Assembly (NCBI RefSeq): GCF_000091305.1
Contig: NC_013929.1
Span: forward strand, 9,796,001-9,860,000
Direction of reading: 5' to 3'
DNA length: 64,000 nucleotides
From: Streptomyces scabiei 87.22
GTDB taxonomy: Bacteria; Actinomycetota; Actinomycetes; Streptomycetales; Streptomycetaceae
The translations under genes were made by a program, and so were the position numbers. The first letter of the stretch is position 1, and each line of letters begins with the position of its first letter. The notes under the pieces were generated by a model. That model did no database searches. It saw only the letters and a program-made list of their open reading frames with translations, and was not told the DNA's origin. Positions 33,768-42,997 of this stretch are shown here, piece after piece.

Positions 33768-34895
33768 TCAGGAATCCCGGTCGGCCGGAATCCGCAGGCT
33801 CACCTCGTAGCCGCCGTCCGGGGTGGGCCCGGAGCGGAAGGTGCCGTCGAGGAGTTCGGCGCGTTCTCCGAGGCCGATGAGGCCCTGCCGGGAGCCGGGG
33901 AGGGGCAGTGAGGGGCGGGTGGGGGGTGTGTTCGTGATGGTCACGCCGAAGGTGGCACGGTCGTCGGTGCTCCAGAGCCGTACGGTCGCCCGGGCACCCG
34001 GGGCGTGTTTGCGGACGTTGGTGAGGGCTTCCTGGACGGTGCGGTAGACGGTCCGTTGTGCGGTGGTGCTCACCTCCGGCGGGAGTTCGCCGGTCAGCTC
34101 GGCGTCGATGCCGCTGCTCCGGACGAGTTTGTGCAGGTCGGCGAGGGTGGGCTGCGGAGTGAGTTCGGTGGCCCTGCCCCCGGAGGCGCGCAACAGGGTG
34201 ACCATGTGCCGCAGTTCGTCGAGCGTGTCGACGCTAAGGGAACGGATGGTGCGCGCCCCCTCCTTGAACGCGGGGTCGATGGCGGCGACCTGGAGGGCAC
34301 CGGCCTGCACGGCGATCAGGCTGACCTGGTGGGAGACGACGTCATGCATCTCACGGGCGAGCTGGGCGCGTTCGTGCGCGAGCACGGCCTGGGAGTGCAG
34401 CAGGCGCTCGTGCTCACGCGCCTCCTCGATCTCGACGATGCGGCGGGCCAGGTCCCGGCGGGCCTGCACGAGCTGGCCGAGCAGGACCGGGGCCGCGGCG
34501 GTGGCGAGCGTGTAGAAGAAATAGACCAGGGTCCAGGCTCGGTCGTGTGCGCTGAGGTCGTTCAGCGGCCACGGGGTGGCGGAGGCGAGCGCGAACATCA
34601 CGGCGCAGGAGACGAGCAGTCGGCGGTTGCGGGAGCGTTCGGCCAGCGTGAACAGGGCGGCGAACGGCGCGAACACGATGTCCAGCATGAGGGTGGCGGG
34701 AAGGGTCAGAAGGAAGACCGGCAGAGGGAAGCGCCGTCGCACCACGAGGGCGGCGCACGCCAGCGCGGCCATGCCCTGGGAGGCGGGGGTGGAGTCCTCG
34801 AGGCAGAACAGGACGTCCACGAAGGCGATGGTGACGACCACGAGGTCGAGCACCCGATCCGGGATCCGCGCCCACCAGGCTCGCGGCGCGGTCAT
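33768..34895 (-). CDS. sensor histidine kinase, NarL-type partner
   Basis: 375 residues. About five hydrophobic segments occupy residues 15-155 (LDLVVVTIAFVDVLF, GMAALACAALVV, TLVYFFYTLATAAAP). A coiled stretch, then the HisKA_3 dimerisation/phospho-acceptor LAREMHDVVSHQVSL (His near 205), and a HATPase domain with EALTNVRKHAPGA and GLIGLGERAELLDG follow. Senses an unknown signal in or at the membrane and phosphorylates the cotranscribed regulator. Its ATG overlaps the regulator stop (ATGA). Confidence 0.92.
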   Translation of the reverse strand: MTAPRAWWARIPDRVLDLVVVTIAFVDVLFCLEDSTPASQGMAALACAALVVRRRFPLPVFLLTLPATLMLDIVFAPFAALFTLAERSRNRRLLVSCAVMFALASATPWPLNDLSAHDRAWTLVYFFYTLATAAAPVLLGQLVQARRDLARRIVEIEEAREHERLLHSQAVLAHERAQLAREMHDVVSHQVSLIAVQAGALQVAAIDPAFKEGARTIRSLSVDTLDELRHMVTLLRASGGRATELTPQPTLADLHKLVRSSGIDAELTGELPPEVSTTAQRTVYRTVQEALTNVRKHAPGARATVRLWSTDDRATFGVTITNTPPTRPSLPLPGSRQGLIGLGERAELLDGTFRSGPTPDGGYEVSLRIPADRDS

Positions 34896-35569
34896 CGCCC
34901 CGCCTCCGCAGGCCGCTGCCGACCGTCGAGCAGCCCGGCCCGCTGGGCGAGCAGGGCCGCCCGCACCCTGCCGGCGACCCCCAGCTTGCCGAGGATCGCG
35001 CTGACATGGTCCTTGACGGTGCCCTCGCTGAGATGGACGACCGTACCGATCTCGGCGTTGGACAGTCCCTCCGCCACCAGCACGAGGACCTGGCGCTCCC
35101 GTTCGGTCAGCAGGCCGAAGCGGGCGACGTGCTCGTCGTCGTCGACGGTCGCGGCGCGGGGATGGCTCTGCCATACCGCGCGGGACGCCTTCGGTGACAT
35201 CACGACCCCGCCCGCGGCCAGGGTGCGTACGACCTGGGCGAGTTGGTCGGGCTCGGTGTCCTTGAGCAGGAAGCCGGCCGCACCCGAGCGCAGCGCGGTG
35301 AGGATGTACTCGTCGGCGTCGAACGTCGTCAGCATGGCCACCACCGGCGGGTCCGGGAGAGCACACAGCTGGGCCAGCACGGTCAGCCCGTCCACGTCCG
35401 GCATCCTGATGTCCAGCAGCACGACGTCGGGAGCTTCCCGCCGTACGGTGTCGACCGCCTCGGCACCGACCGCGGTCGCGACGACGTCGATGTCGGGGGC
35501 TGCGTTCAGGATGAGCCGGAAGCCCGAGCGCACCAGCGCCTCGTCGTCGACCACCATGACCCGGATCAA
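34892..35569 (-). CDS. NarL/FixJ-family response regulator
   Basis: 225 residues. Receiver domain with VVDDE and the phospho-acceptor Asp53 in VVLLDIRMPDVDG, Lys in LLKDTEP; LuxR HTH at the end (LTERERQVLVLVAEGLSNAEIG). The start is a TTG, supported by GGAG five bases upstream and by the correct distance to VVDDE. First gene of the two-gene operon with the sensor kinase; targets unknown. Confidence 0.92.
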   Translation of the reverse strand: MIRVMVVDDEALVRSGFRLILNAAPDIDVVATAVGAEAVDTVRREAPDVVLLDIRMPDVDGLTVLAQLCALPDPPVVAMLTTFDADEYILTALRSGAAGFLLKDTEPDQLAQVVRTLAAGGVVMSPKASRAVWQSHPRAATVDDDEHVARFGLLTERERQVLVLVAEGLSNAEIGTVVHLSEGTVKDHVSAILGKLGVAGRVRAALLAQRAGLLDGRQRPAEAGR

Positions 35570-35812
35570 GTGCGCTCCGCCTCGTCGTAGTTGTGCGTAC
35601 CTCACGGGCCGTACGTCGCTGCTGATTGTCACAGGATCGACCGTAGAACGGGAATCGCCGGCGGGAACGGAGGGCACGGATACTCCCGCCACCCGAGAAG
35701 GTGCTGACTCCGCCGGCCGGCTGGGAGCCGAGCAGTGAGCTCGCCGGGCGGGGGAGCACTCACCAGCGCTACCCCGACCGGCCCCTCGACGCGCCCTTCT
35801 CATCTCTCCTGG

Positions 35813-36030
35813 CCGCCCTGACGCCGCCTTCGGGCTCTACGACCACTGCGGCCGCCGCGTGCTGGCGAGCGCCGCGCGGCTCGGTCTGCGTGTCCCCGAC
35901 GACCTGCCCGTCGTCTGCGCGAGCGAGGATCCCGCATACGGCCCGCTGCGACCCTCCGGTGAGCACCCTGTCGCTCGCTCCCGACCCGCCGGACGTCACA
36001 CGCCCGGCCCGGGCGACCGTACCGAGCCGC
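35813..36030 (+). pseudogene. LacI-family regulator remnant (3' end)
   Basis: One frame reads FGLYDHCGRRVLASAARLGL then RVPDDLPVVCASEDPAYGPL, which matches the C-terminal effector domain of LacI-type regulators (LGLRVPDDLxVV). The following DPPVSTLSLAPD, the usual next block, is in a different frame, so a frameshift separates them. No HTH or most of the effector domain remains upstream. Just before a VOC-family gene. Confidence 0.65.
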
Positions 36031-36093
36031 GCGGCGCTGCCGCTCGTCGTCGCGTTACCGTTGATCATCGTCCCCGTCGGAGGCCAGGAGCCC

Positions 36094-36408
36094 ATGACCC
36101 CCGCGCACTCGGCCCGCGTCACCCTGCTGGTGCTGTACTCGCCCCGGCTCGAGGAATGCCTGCGCTTCTACCAGGGGCTCGGCCTGAGCTTCGCGGCGGA
36201 GCGGCATGGCCAGGGGCCCGCGCACCATGCCGCCGTCCTGGACGACGGAGTGGTCTTCGAGCTCTATCCGGCGCGCCCGGGCCGGCAGACCGACGCACTG
36301 CGCCTGGGCCTGCGGGTCGACGGCACGAAATCCACTCCACCGCTCTCCTCGGGGCGCCATCTGCTCACCGACCCCGACGGCCGCACCGTCGACGTCCACT
36401 CCACCTGA
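36094..36408 (+). CDS. VOC/glyoxalase-family protein
   Basis: 104 residues, one vicinal-oxygen-chelate domain: RVTLLVLYSPRLEECLRFYQ, then GLGLSFAAERHG, FELYPAR and a final LLTDPDGRTVDVHS. Such proteins bind metals or sequester drugs; activity unknown. AGGAG precedes the ATG. The ORF can be extended upstream through the LacI remnant, which is rejected. Confidence 0.85.
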   Translation: MTPAHSARVTLLVLYSPRLEECLRFYQGLGLSFAAERHGQGPAHHAAVLDDGVVFELYPARPGRQTDALRLGLRVDGTKSTPPLSSGRHLLTDPDGRTVDVHST

Positions 36409-36791
36409 GCAGCGCCGGGCCCGCCCTCTCGTCGGCGCGGGGCGACCGGCGGTCTTCAGCAGAGGCAGAGGCAGAGGCAGCCGAATCGGCCGAATGGTCG
36501 AGGGAACGGTGGGGGCGGGTCCCCGATCCTGACCGTTCGGCCGAGGCGGGCGTCCGGGCGCGTGGGCGAGATTGGAGCCGTATCCCCACCACGGACATCC
36601 GGAGCACGCGATGCGGCGCACCAGGTTCTGCCCGACTCGGCTCGGAGCCGTGGCCGTAGCCGGAGTCGCCCTCGTCCGCACCGGCGCCCGGAGCGACAGC
36701 GCCGCCGCCGGCATCCCGGGGCGTGCGGCCAAGGCCCGCGCCACGCGCGTCACCCGGAAGTCAGAGCACGGAGAAGGAGCCACGACGCCCC
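36409..36791. other. gap with a possible signal-peptide fragment
   Basis: 383 bases. Around 36610-36720 a plus-strand frame opens MRRTRFCPTRLGAVAVAGVA like a signal peptide but loses any coding character, so it may be the start of a lost secreted protein. Three AGAGGC-type short repeats lie near 36460-36480. Confidence 0.4.
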
Positions 36792-37475
36792 ATGAACACG
36801 GTACTGGCCGGACACGGCCTCGTGAAAAAGTACGGTTCCACCCGCGCCCTCGCCGGCGTGGACGTGGAGATCCGTGAGCGCGACTCACTGGCGATCATGG
36901 GCCCGTCGGGATCCGGCAAGTCGACCCTGCTGCACACCCTCGCCGGGATCGTCCGACCCGACGCCGGCCAGGTGCTGCTGGGCGGCGACCGCATCGACAA
37001 TCTCGGTGAGAACAGGCTCAGTGCCCTGCGCCGCAAGCGGTTCGGGTTCGTCTTTCAGTTCGGCCAGTTGCTGCCCGAACTGCCCGCCGAGGAGAACGCA
37101 GCCCTGCCGCTGATGCTGGAGGGTGTACCGCGCGCCGAGGCCGTCGCCCGGGCCCGGCGGTGGTTCATGCCCCTCGGTCTGGAGGGTCTGGAAGGCCGTC
37201 GGCCCGGTCAGCTCTCCGGCGGGCAGGCTCAACGGGTCGCCATCGCGCGCGCCCTGGCCGTCGAACCGGACGTGGTCTTCGCCGACGAACCGACCGGCGC
37301 CCTGGACCAGCGCACCAGCACGGAGGTGGTCCAGCTGCTGACGTTCGCGACCCGGCAGACCGGTGCCGCCCTGGTCATGGTCACCCACGACGCGGACGTC
37401 GCCGCCCACTGCGACCGGGTCCTCCAGGTCCGTGACGGCCGCATCAGCGGCCACACCCAGTACACCGTCGCCTGA
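36792..37475 (+). CDS. ABC transporter ATP-binding protein (MacB/LolD type)
   Basis: 227 residues. Walker A GPSGSGKST (37-45), Q-loop FQFGQLLPEL, signature LSGGQAQR, Walker B VVFADEPTGALD and switch His in VTHDADV. Forms a type VII-like exporter or mechanotransmission complex with the FtsX-type permease 19 bases downstream. Start at ATG with AAGGAG upstream; substrate unknown (peptides, antibiotics or lipids in related systems). Confidence 0.93.
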   Translation: MNTVLAGHGLVKKYGSTRALAGVDVEIRERDSLAIMGPSGSGKSTLLHTLAGIVRPDAGQVLLGGDRIDNLGENRLSALRRKRFGFVFQFGQLLPELPAEENAALPLMLEGVPRAEAVARARRWFMPLGLEGLEGRRPGQLSGGQAQRVAIARALAVEPDVVFADEPTGALDQRTSTEVVQLLTFATRQTGAALVMVTHDADVAAHCDRVLQVRDGRISGHTQYTVA

Positions 37476-37494
37476 TCCCGCAGGAGCACCTCCC

Positions 37495-39510
37495 ATGCCT
37501 TCCCCCGTCCTGCCCCTGACCTGGCACCTCGCCAGGTCCTCCGGCCGCCGCGGCCTCCAGGCCCAACTGCTCGCGGCCGGCGCCGCCGCGGTCGGCGCGT
37601 TCCTGCTGCTGGTGATGACCGCCGCCGCTCTCGGCGCGGGCGCCCGGGCCGATCAAACGGCCTGGCGTACCCCCGACTCCGTACCGGCGAAGCGGGCGAC
37701 GGCCGTCCAGGCGACGACCGTGACGTACGTACGCCACGAACCCGTCACCGTCGTCAGCCTGGCCCAGTTGCCCGGCCGGCAGCGGACGCCCGCGCCACCC
37801 GGACTCACGCACTTCCCGAAGGACGGCGAGGTGTATGTCTCACCCGCCCTGGCAGCGATGCTCCACGATCTCCCCGCGAACCAACTCGCGGACCGCTTCG
37901 CCCCGTTGACGTCCTACGGCACGATCGGCGCCGCCGGTCTGGCCTCGCCCGACGAACTGGTCGCGGTGGTCGGCCGGGCTCCCGCCGCCGCGGCCGTCGC
38001 CCCGCATGACGACCTGCTGAACTACTACGACGAGGGGCTGACGGGGCGCGCCCGGATCTCCGGGTTCACCGGTACCAAGGCCGACCTGTTCACCGGCAGC
38101 GACCAGGGAACCGTCCTGCTGGGGGTGGTCCTTCTCGTCATGCCGGTCGTGGTGCTGGCCTCGGCCGCCGGCCGGCTGGGCGCGGCCAGGCGCGAACAGC
38201 GGCTCGCCGCACTGCGCCTGGCCGGGGCGACACCGCGGCAGATCCTCGCCATGACCGCCGTCGAGGCGGCGGGGGTCGGCGCGGCAGGTGCCCTGGCCGG
38301 CGCGCTCGCCTACACGCTGCTGCTGCCCGCCCTCGCCGAACTCCCCTACGGTGTCGGCGCCTGGTACACCGGGCAGTTGTGGGTGGGGCTGCCCTGGCTG
38401 ACGCTGGTCGTGCTCGCCGTCACCGCGCTGATCACGCTGAGCGCGGTGACGATGCTCCGCCAGGTGGCCACCTCCCCCCTGGGCGTCGCCCAGCAGGCGA
38501 ATCCGCGCCGCACCCGCGCGATCCGGCTGGTGCTCTTCCTCGCCGTCCTCGCCTATATCTGGATGTCCACGGGCGACAGCGGTCAGCTGAGCGCCCGGCA
38601 GCTGATCGCCCTGCTGGTCCTCTTCTACGGCGCCTTCTGGCTGTTCGGCCCGTGGGTCGTGGACCGGCTGGGCCGGTGGGTGGGCCGTCGCGCCAAGCGC
38701 CCCGCGACGCTGCTTGCGGCGCGCCGCCTCAGCGACGACCCGCGCGCGGCCTGGCGCACCGTCAGCGGGTTGGTGCTGGCGGGGTTCGTGGCCGGGTTCT
38801 TCTCCATCAGCACGCTGGGCGCACAGAGCACGAGTCATCAGGGGCAGGTGGCCGTGATCACCGCGAACGCCGCCGAGGCCCGGCACGCCGCGCGCGAGGC
38901 CCGGGCGCTCCTGCGGAAGGCGGGAGTGAGGGCGAACGTCACCGTGACGAGCGAGGACGCGTACGACAGTCTGCTCGGCGGCATGGACGGCGTGACCGCC
39001 CAGGTCTCCGGCGGGCAGGCACACATCGACACCGCCGTGACCGCGCTGACGCCCCTCGGATCGGGCAGGTATCCGCTCACGCAGGAGTACGTGTCCGCTG
39101 CCGACGACACCATCACCGCCCGTGTCGCCACGGTCAGTACCGCGACCCTGGTCCTGAGCTTCCTCGTCGCAGCCGCCTCGGCGGGTCTCACCTCGGCCGC
39201 GAACGTCCTGGACCGGCGTCGGGTCTACGGCTTGCTGAGGCTCGCCGGGACCCCGCTGAAGGTGCTGGACAGCGCGCGGGTCCGGGAGACGGTCATCCCG
39301 TTGGCCGTACTGGCCGGCGGTACCACGGCGATGGGTGCCTTCGGAGCCATGCAGCTCAACAAGGCCGCGGGCACGACGATGAACATCTCCGGTGCCCTTC
39401 AGCTTGTCGTCTGTGGCGCAGTCGGAGCGCTGGCCGTGATCGCCGCGATCGCCGGCAGCAGGCCGCTGCTGCGGAAGGTGACGGCGGGCCCCGTACAGAC
39501 GGCGGACTGA
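37495..39510 (+). CDS. FtsX-like ABC permease
   Basis: 671 residues. A helix near residue 25-45, a large extracytoplasmic loop (about 55-200), three helices around 205-330, further helices near 345-390, a helix at about 425-445, a second external loop and a final three-helix FtsX block (LVLSFLVAAASAGLTSA onward). The motif EQRLAALRLAGATPRQILAM is the FtsX signature. Partner of the upstream ATPase. AGGAG precedes the ATG. Confidence 0.92.
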   Translation: MPSPVLPLTWHLARSSGRRGLQAQLLAAGAAAVGAFLLLVMTAAALGAGARADQTAWRTPDSVPAKRATAVQATTVTYVRHEPVTVVSLAQLPGRQRTPAPPGLTHFPKDGEVYVSPALAAMLHDLPANQLADRFAPLTSYGTIGAAGLASPDELVAVVGRAPAAAAVAPHDDLLNYYDEGLTGRARISGFTGTKADLFTGSDQGTVLLGVVLLVMPVVVLASAAGRLGAARREQRLAALRLAGATPRQILAMTAVEAAGVGAAGALAGALAYTLLLPALAELPYGVGAWYTGQLWVGLPWLTLVVLAVTALITLSAVTMLRQVATSPLGVAQQANPRRTRAIRLVLFLAVLAYIWMSTGDSGQLSARQLIALLVLFYGAFWLFGPWVVDRLGRWVGRRAKRPATLLAARRLSDDPRAAWRTVSGLVLAGFVAGFFSISTLGAQSTSHQGQVAVITANAAEARHAAREARALLRKAGVRANVTVTSEDAYDSLLGGMDGVTAQVSGGQAHIDTAVTALTPLGSGRYPLTQEYVSAADDTITARVATVSTATLVLSFLVAAASAGLTSAANVLDRRRVYGLLRLAGTPLKVLDSARVRETVIPLAVLAGGTTAMGAFGAMQLNKAAGTTMNISGALQLVVCGAVGALAVIAAIAGSRPLLRKVTAGPVQTAD

Positions 39511-39561
39511 TCCCGGCCCGAGAAGCCCGTCCTCCCCACGAGGCGGCCCGGGGCCCGAGGC

Positions 39562-40020
39562 TCAGCAGGCGATGACGTACCAGACCGGGGTCCAGAAGAC
39601 GTCGTTCTTGGCGGGAGCGTCGATGGAGAACATCCAGGCGCCGTTCGCGTCGTAGAAGTGCGCCCTGGTGCCCGGAGTCTGGTTGTTGTGAAGGGATCCC
39701 CAGCCCACGAGGTTGGGCAGCGTGTACGTCGTGCCGCACACGGTGTAGTCGAATCTGTTGCCGTTCCCGCCCTTGCCGCACACGTAGTAGTAGGCGCAGT
39801 TCAGCGGAGCGGCGAGCGTGCTCGCCCGGGCCTCGTCGGGTACGACGGCGTTCCTCATCTGGGCCGCCGACAGGGACGGCTGACGGGCGTCCTCGGACCT
39901 CAGGATGCCGTTCGTCCCCCGGACGCCGCTGTCGGCGGCCGCCGTTCCGTTGAGCCCGAGCGTCGAGGTCACGATCGCCGCAGCCGCTAACATCGTCGCT
40001 GCCGGCTTGCGTACTGTCAT
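39562..40020 (-). CDS. secreted I36-type peptidase inhibitor-like protein
   Basis: 152 residues. Signal peptide (VRKPAATMLAAAAIVTSTLG, ending near AAA/DS). The mature part has four or more cysteines and the I36-like pattern NCAYYYVCGKGGNG, then VCGTTYTLPNLVGWGSLHNN and HFYDANGAW, a beta/gamma-crystallin-like fold. Family members inhibit metalloproteases in Streptomyces. Inhibitory activity is inferred only. The ATG at 40020 is chosen over an in-frame upstream ATG that precedes the signal peptide. Confidence 0.75.
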   Translation of the reverse strand: MTVRKPAATMLAAAAIVTSTLGLNGTAAADSGVRGTNGILRSEDARQPSLSAAQMRNAVVPDEARASTLAAPLNCAYYYVCGKGGNGNRFDYTVCGTTYTLPNLVGWGSLHNNQTPGTRAHFYDANGAWMFSIDAPAKNDVFWTPVWYVIAC

Positions 40021-40532
40021 GGGAAGTTCCCTCTCTCTGGCGTCAACTCGCCTTCCACGCAAGGCGGTCGACCGTCCTTCACCTTCGGACACCGGGCCCG
40101 AACAGACAACCCCCGAGCAAGGGACGCGAGGCTCGGGCCCGACCAGAGGGACGGGCCGCGACGCCGGCGGCGACCGGCCCGAGCCGACGCGCGACGGACC
40201 GCGGCTCGTGTTCTCGGGCAGAGGGGGACGGGTGCCCTCGCTTCCAGAAGACCTTCAAAGGTGAATCAGTTGCTTTTGTGCGACATTAGTGCTTTGTGGG
40301 GGCGAATCGGATCCGCAGTGTGCGGCGTACGACGCGCGGCCCCGAGCGAGGACCGCTGAGCACCGTACGCCCGCGCCGCCGGCGGCTCTGCGGCATCCGT
40401 GCGCCCTCAGTGCCGACCCCCTGCCCGGGAACGTGGCCCGGTGCATCGGCGAGATCACCCTCACCGCGCCCCCGGACCTCGACCCGGCCCACCCCTGAGG
40501 CGCAGACCACGCCACCACAACCGTAGGCACCT
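40021..40532. other. gap without a supported gene
   Basis: 512 bases between divergent secreted-inhibitor and EEP genes. A locally AT-rich patch at 40258-40300 may hold a promoter. A plus-strand frame ending at 40498 has good third-position GC but no start or similarity. Confidence 0.45.
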
Positions 40533-41531
40533 GTGGCACAGATACGGATAGCCACCTTCAATCTGGAGAACTTCGACGAGCCGGCCCCGGAGGATCCCCC
40601 TTCGCTGGCCGACCGGATCGCGCTGATGAAGCCGCAGATCACGCGGCTGCGGGCGGACATCGCCTGTTTCCAGGAAGTGCACGGTCAGGAACGTCCCGGC
40701 CAGCCGCGTGACCTGCTCGCGCTGAAAGAGCTGCTGGCCGGGACCAACCTCGACGGCGCGTCCCTGACCAGCACCAAACCCGCCGACGACGCGGTCTTCG
40801 ACCTGCGCAACCTGGTCATCGCCACCCACCTGCCCGTCATCAAGCACCAGCAGCTGAAGAACGACCTGGTCAAAGAGCCGCGCTACCAACGGCTCACCGC
40901 GAACCCCGCTGACGCCGCACCGGTCACGATCGGCATCGAGCGCCCGATCCTGCACGCGCAGATCGACGTCGACCACGGGGCGCCGGGCCGTCTGCTGCAC
41001 ATCATCACCGTGCATCTCAAGTCCAAGCTGCCCAGCAACATCCCGGGGCAACTCGGCGGCAAGCACGGGGACGTCTGGCTCAGCGCCGACGGCTGGGCCG
41101 AGGGGAGTTTCCTGTCGTCCATGAAACGTATGAGCCAGGCCCTCGAAGTCAGGCGGCTCGTCGACCAGATCCTCCACGACGACCCGGACGCGCGCATCGT
41201 CGTCGCCGGGGACTTCAACGCGGAGCCCGAGGAGGTCCCGGTCCTGGCCATCTGCGGCAACGTCGAGGACACCAACAACGGCGAACTCGCCACCCGGGTC
41301 CTGGTCCCCATCGAGCACACGATCCCCAACGAGGCCCGCTACACCCTCTTCCATCACGGCCGGGGCCAGATGATCGACCACATGCTCGTCACCCGGAATC
41401 TCCTCGCCCACTACCGCGGCTCGGAGATCCACAACGAGATCCTCCACGACGACTCCATCGCCTTCGCCACCGACGTCAAGTACCCGGAGTCCGACCACGC
41501 CCCCGTCGTGGCCACCTTCGACTTCGACTGA
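40533..41531 (+). CDS. endonuclease/exonuclease/phosphatase-family protein
   Basis: 332 residues, cytoplasmic. EEP fold landmarks: IATFNLENFD near residue 6, FQEVHG with the metal Glu, IITVHLKS, GDFNAEP and the terminal SDHAPVVATF with the catalytic His. Family members cleave nucleic acids or phospholipid/inositol phosphates; substrate unknown. Starts with GTG; the ribosome site is weak. It faces the ribosome-inactivating protein gene tail-to-tail. Confidence 0.88.
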   Translation: MAQIRIATFNLENFDEPAPEDPPSLADRIALMKPQITRLRADIACFQEVHGQERPGQPRDLLALKELLAGTNLDGASLTSTKPADDAVFDLRNLVIATHLPVIKHQQLKNDLVKEPRYQRLTANPADAAPVTIGIERPILHAQIDVDHGAPGRLLHIITVHLKSKLPSNIPGQLGGKHGDVWLSADGWAEGSFLSSMKRMSQALEVRRLVDQILHDDPDARIVVAGDFNAEPEEVPVLAICGNVEDTNNGELATRVLVPIEHTIPNEARYTLFHHGRGQMIDHMLVTRNLLAHYRGSEIHNEILHDDSIAFATDVKYPESDHAPVVATFDFD

Positions 41532-41557
41532 CGCCACGCGGCGGCGACACAAGAGTC

Positions 41558-41582
41558 GACCCGGCGCCGACGGCGCCGGGTC
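41558..41582. terminator. bidirectional terminator
   Basis: Perfect 11-bp stem GACCCGGCGCC with a GAC loop between convergent genes; the right arm includes two bases of the ribosome-inactivating protein stop codon. Confidence 0.8.
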
Positions 41583-42498
41583 AGCGGGGGCGTGATCCGC
41601 TGGCCAGCTCCATGTAGAACACGTAGGCGATCAATTGCTGGAATGTGGCGAACGTCCGCTGGAGGTCGCGTATGCCGATGGTCAGGGGAGGAGTACCCGC
41701 GTTCTGGAGCACCCGGTAGATCCAGTTGGAGATGGTTCCCCAGTTCTGCTGCAGGTTGACGTTCTCCGCGCCCATCTGGGCGCCGCCGGTGTGGTAGTCC
41801 CGGATGTTGGTCCGGATGTTGTCGAAGATCCGGCCGAAGCGGGCGGCTTCGGACGTGGCCTGAATGATCATGACGAGGGCCTGGCTCAGCACCGCCCTGC
41901 CGTTCTGGCTCTGCAGGTGCGAGCCGGCCCTGCCCAGCTGCTGCAGGGCGTTGTCGAGGCGCGGGCCGTTGATCTGGAGGTTGCTGCGGCTGCCCTGGTC
42001 ACCTGCGTTGCCGGAGAAGTCGGTGTAACTGCCGTTCCACGGGAGGGCCGTGGACTGGATGCGGAGCAACTCGTTGAACCTGGCGCGCCGGGGCTCGTTG
42101 AAGGCGTAGTGGCCGCCGCCCTCCCCGGCCTGGTAGAAGCCGGCCAGGTACAGGTCGTTGGTCCAGAAGTACAGGGCGCCCACGTAGGTGCCGTACCGGT
42201 GCACGCTGACCTGGAAGAGCGCGTTGCCGTTGGTGGTGGTTTCGTCGAGGGTGTCGCGGAAGAAGTCGTGGCCGGTGACACGATGCATCGCCGCGACCAT
42301 GTTCCAGTACTGCTGGTGGGGGTCCTGGCCCCCGTTCACCAGGTCGTCGATGACCCAGTCGTGCACGGTCAGGATCCGATCGGGATCGGCGGACGCCGCC
42401 GGAGCGGAGAGGCCCACCAGGCCGATCGATAACGCCAACGCCACCAGGGCGCCTACTGCGCGTTGTCCCGCTCGTGCGAGAAATTTCAGAGGGAGCAT
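41581..42498 (-). CDS. secreted ribosome-inactivating protein (rRNA N-glycosidase)
   Basis: 305 residues. Signal peptide of about 37 residues ending PAASA. The rest is a full ricin A-chain-like RIP domain: Tyr117 in DLYLAGFY, Tyr158 in LPWNGSYTDF, the family signature IQATSEAARFGRI with catalytic Glu217 and Arg220, and Trp253 in LQQNWGTI. Family enzymes remove the sarcin-ricin-loop adenine of large-subunit rRNA and halt translation. All catalytic residues are present, so the protein should be active. Export would target other cells or protect the producer. The gene has its own transcription unit, as a terminator separates it from IF-1. AGGAAG precedes the ATG. Confidence 0.93.
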   Translation of the reverse strand: MLPLKFLARAGQRAVGALVALALSIGLVGLSAPAASADPDRILTVHDWVIDDLVNGGQDPHQQYWNMVAAMHRVTGHDFFRDTLDETTTNGNALFQVSVHRYGTYVGALYFWTNDLYLAGFYQAGEGGGHYAFNEPRRARFNELLRIQSTALPWNGSYTDFSGNAGDQGSRSNLQINGPRLDNALQQLGRAGSHLQSQNGRAVLSQALVMIIQATSEAARFGRIFDNIRTNIRDYHTGGAQMGAENVNLQQNWGTISNWIYRVLQNAGTPPLTIGIRDLQRTFATFQQLIAYVFYMELASGSRPR

Positions 42499-42705
42499 GA
42501 CAGGTGTCTTCCTTCACGTGGCGAGTCGGCCGACGCCCACCGACGACCGAGAAGCGGGCCCCTCGCGGGGCGGGTCTCCTCGACGCTAGGGCCGGGCAGC
42601 CCGCCCGGATCGACTGTCGGTGCCCCGACCCTTGCCTCACAGCGCACAGTGGGCGAACGATCACCCGGAGCGACCCCCGGTGCGGGGCCGGCCACTCCCG
42701 CCGAC

Positions 42706-42738
42706 GCCCCGGGACGCGGAAACACCGCGACCCGGGGC
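42706..42738 (-). terminator. terminator after the IF-1 paralogue
   Basis: Stem of 13 pairs with one internal mismatch and an AAACA loop, 35 bases downstream of the infA-like stop and upstream of the RIP gene. The rest of the 274-base gap presumably holds the RIP promoter. Confidence 0.7.
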
Positions 42739-42772
42739 TCACGATCAGCTGTCGGGCAAGGCGCTCGCGACC

Positions 42773-42997
42773 CTAGTTCCGGTACCGGAACACGATCCGG
42801 CCGCGCGCCAGGTCATACGGCGGCAGCTCCACCAGCACCCGGTCCTCCAGCATGATCTTGATGTAGTTCTTGCGGATCTTCCCGCTGATGTGCGCCAGTA
42901 CCTGGTGGCCGTTCTCCAGCTCCACCGTGAACATGGCGCTGCGCAGGCACTCGACGACCTTGCCCTCGACCTCGATGACGTTCCTGTTCCTCGTCAT
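42773..42997 (-). CDS. infA: translation initiation factor IF-1 paralogue
   Basis: 74 residues, full IF-1 length, an S1/OB-fold protein that binds the 30S A site. Conserved blocks: VIEVEGKVVECLRSAMFTV, ENGHQVLAHISGKIR and the end VELPPYDLARGRIVFRYR. The housekeeping Streptomyces infA lies in a ribosomal protein operon and begins MAKKQGAIEIEG; this copy differs (MTRNRNVIEVEG) and has no ribosomal genes nearby, so it is a second, specialised copy. Its ATG overlaps the stop of the GNAT gene (ATGA), so the two are translationally coupled. Confidence 0.92.
   Translation of the reverse strand: MTRNRNVIEVEGKVVECLRSAMFTVELENGHQVLAHISGKIRKNYIKIMLEDRVLVELPPYDLARGRIVFRYRN

Noticed and set aside
34005..35738. 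577-codon plus-strand frame
   Set aside because: Antisense to the two-component genes, which have clear domains.
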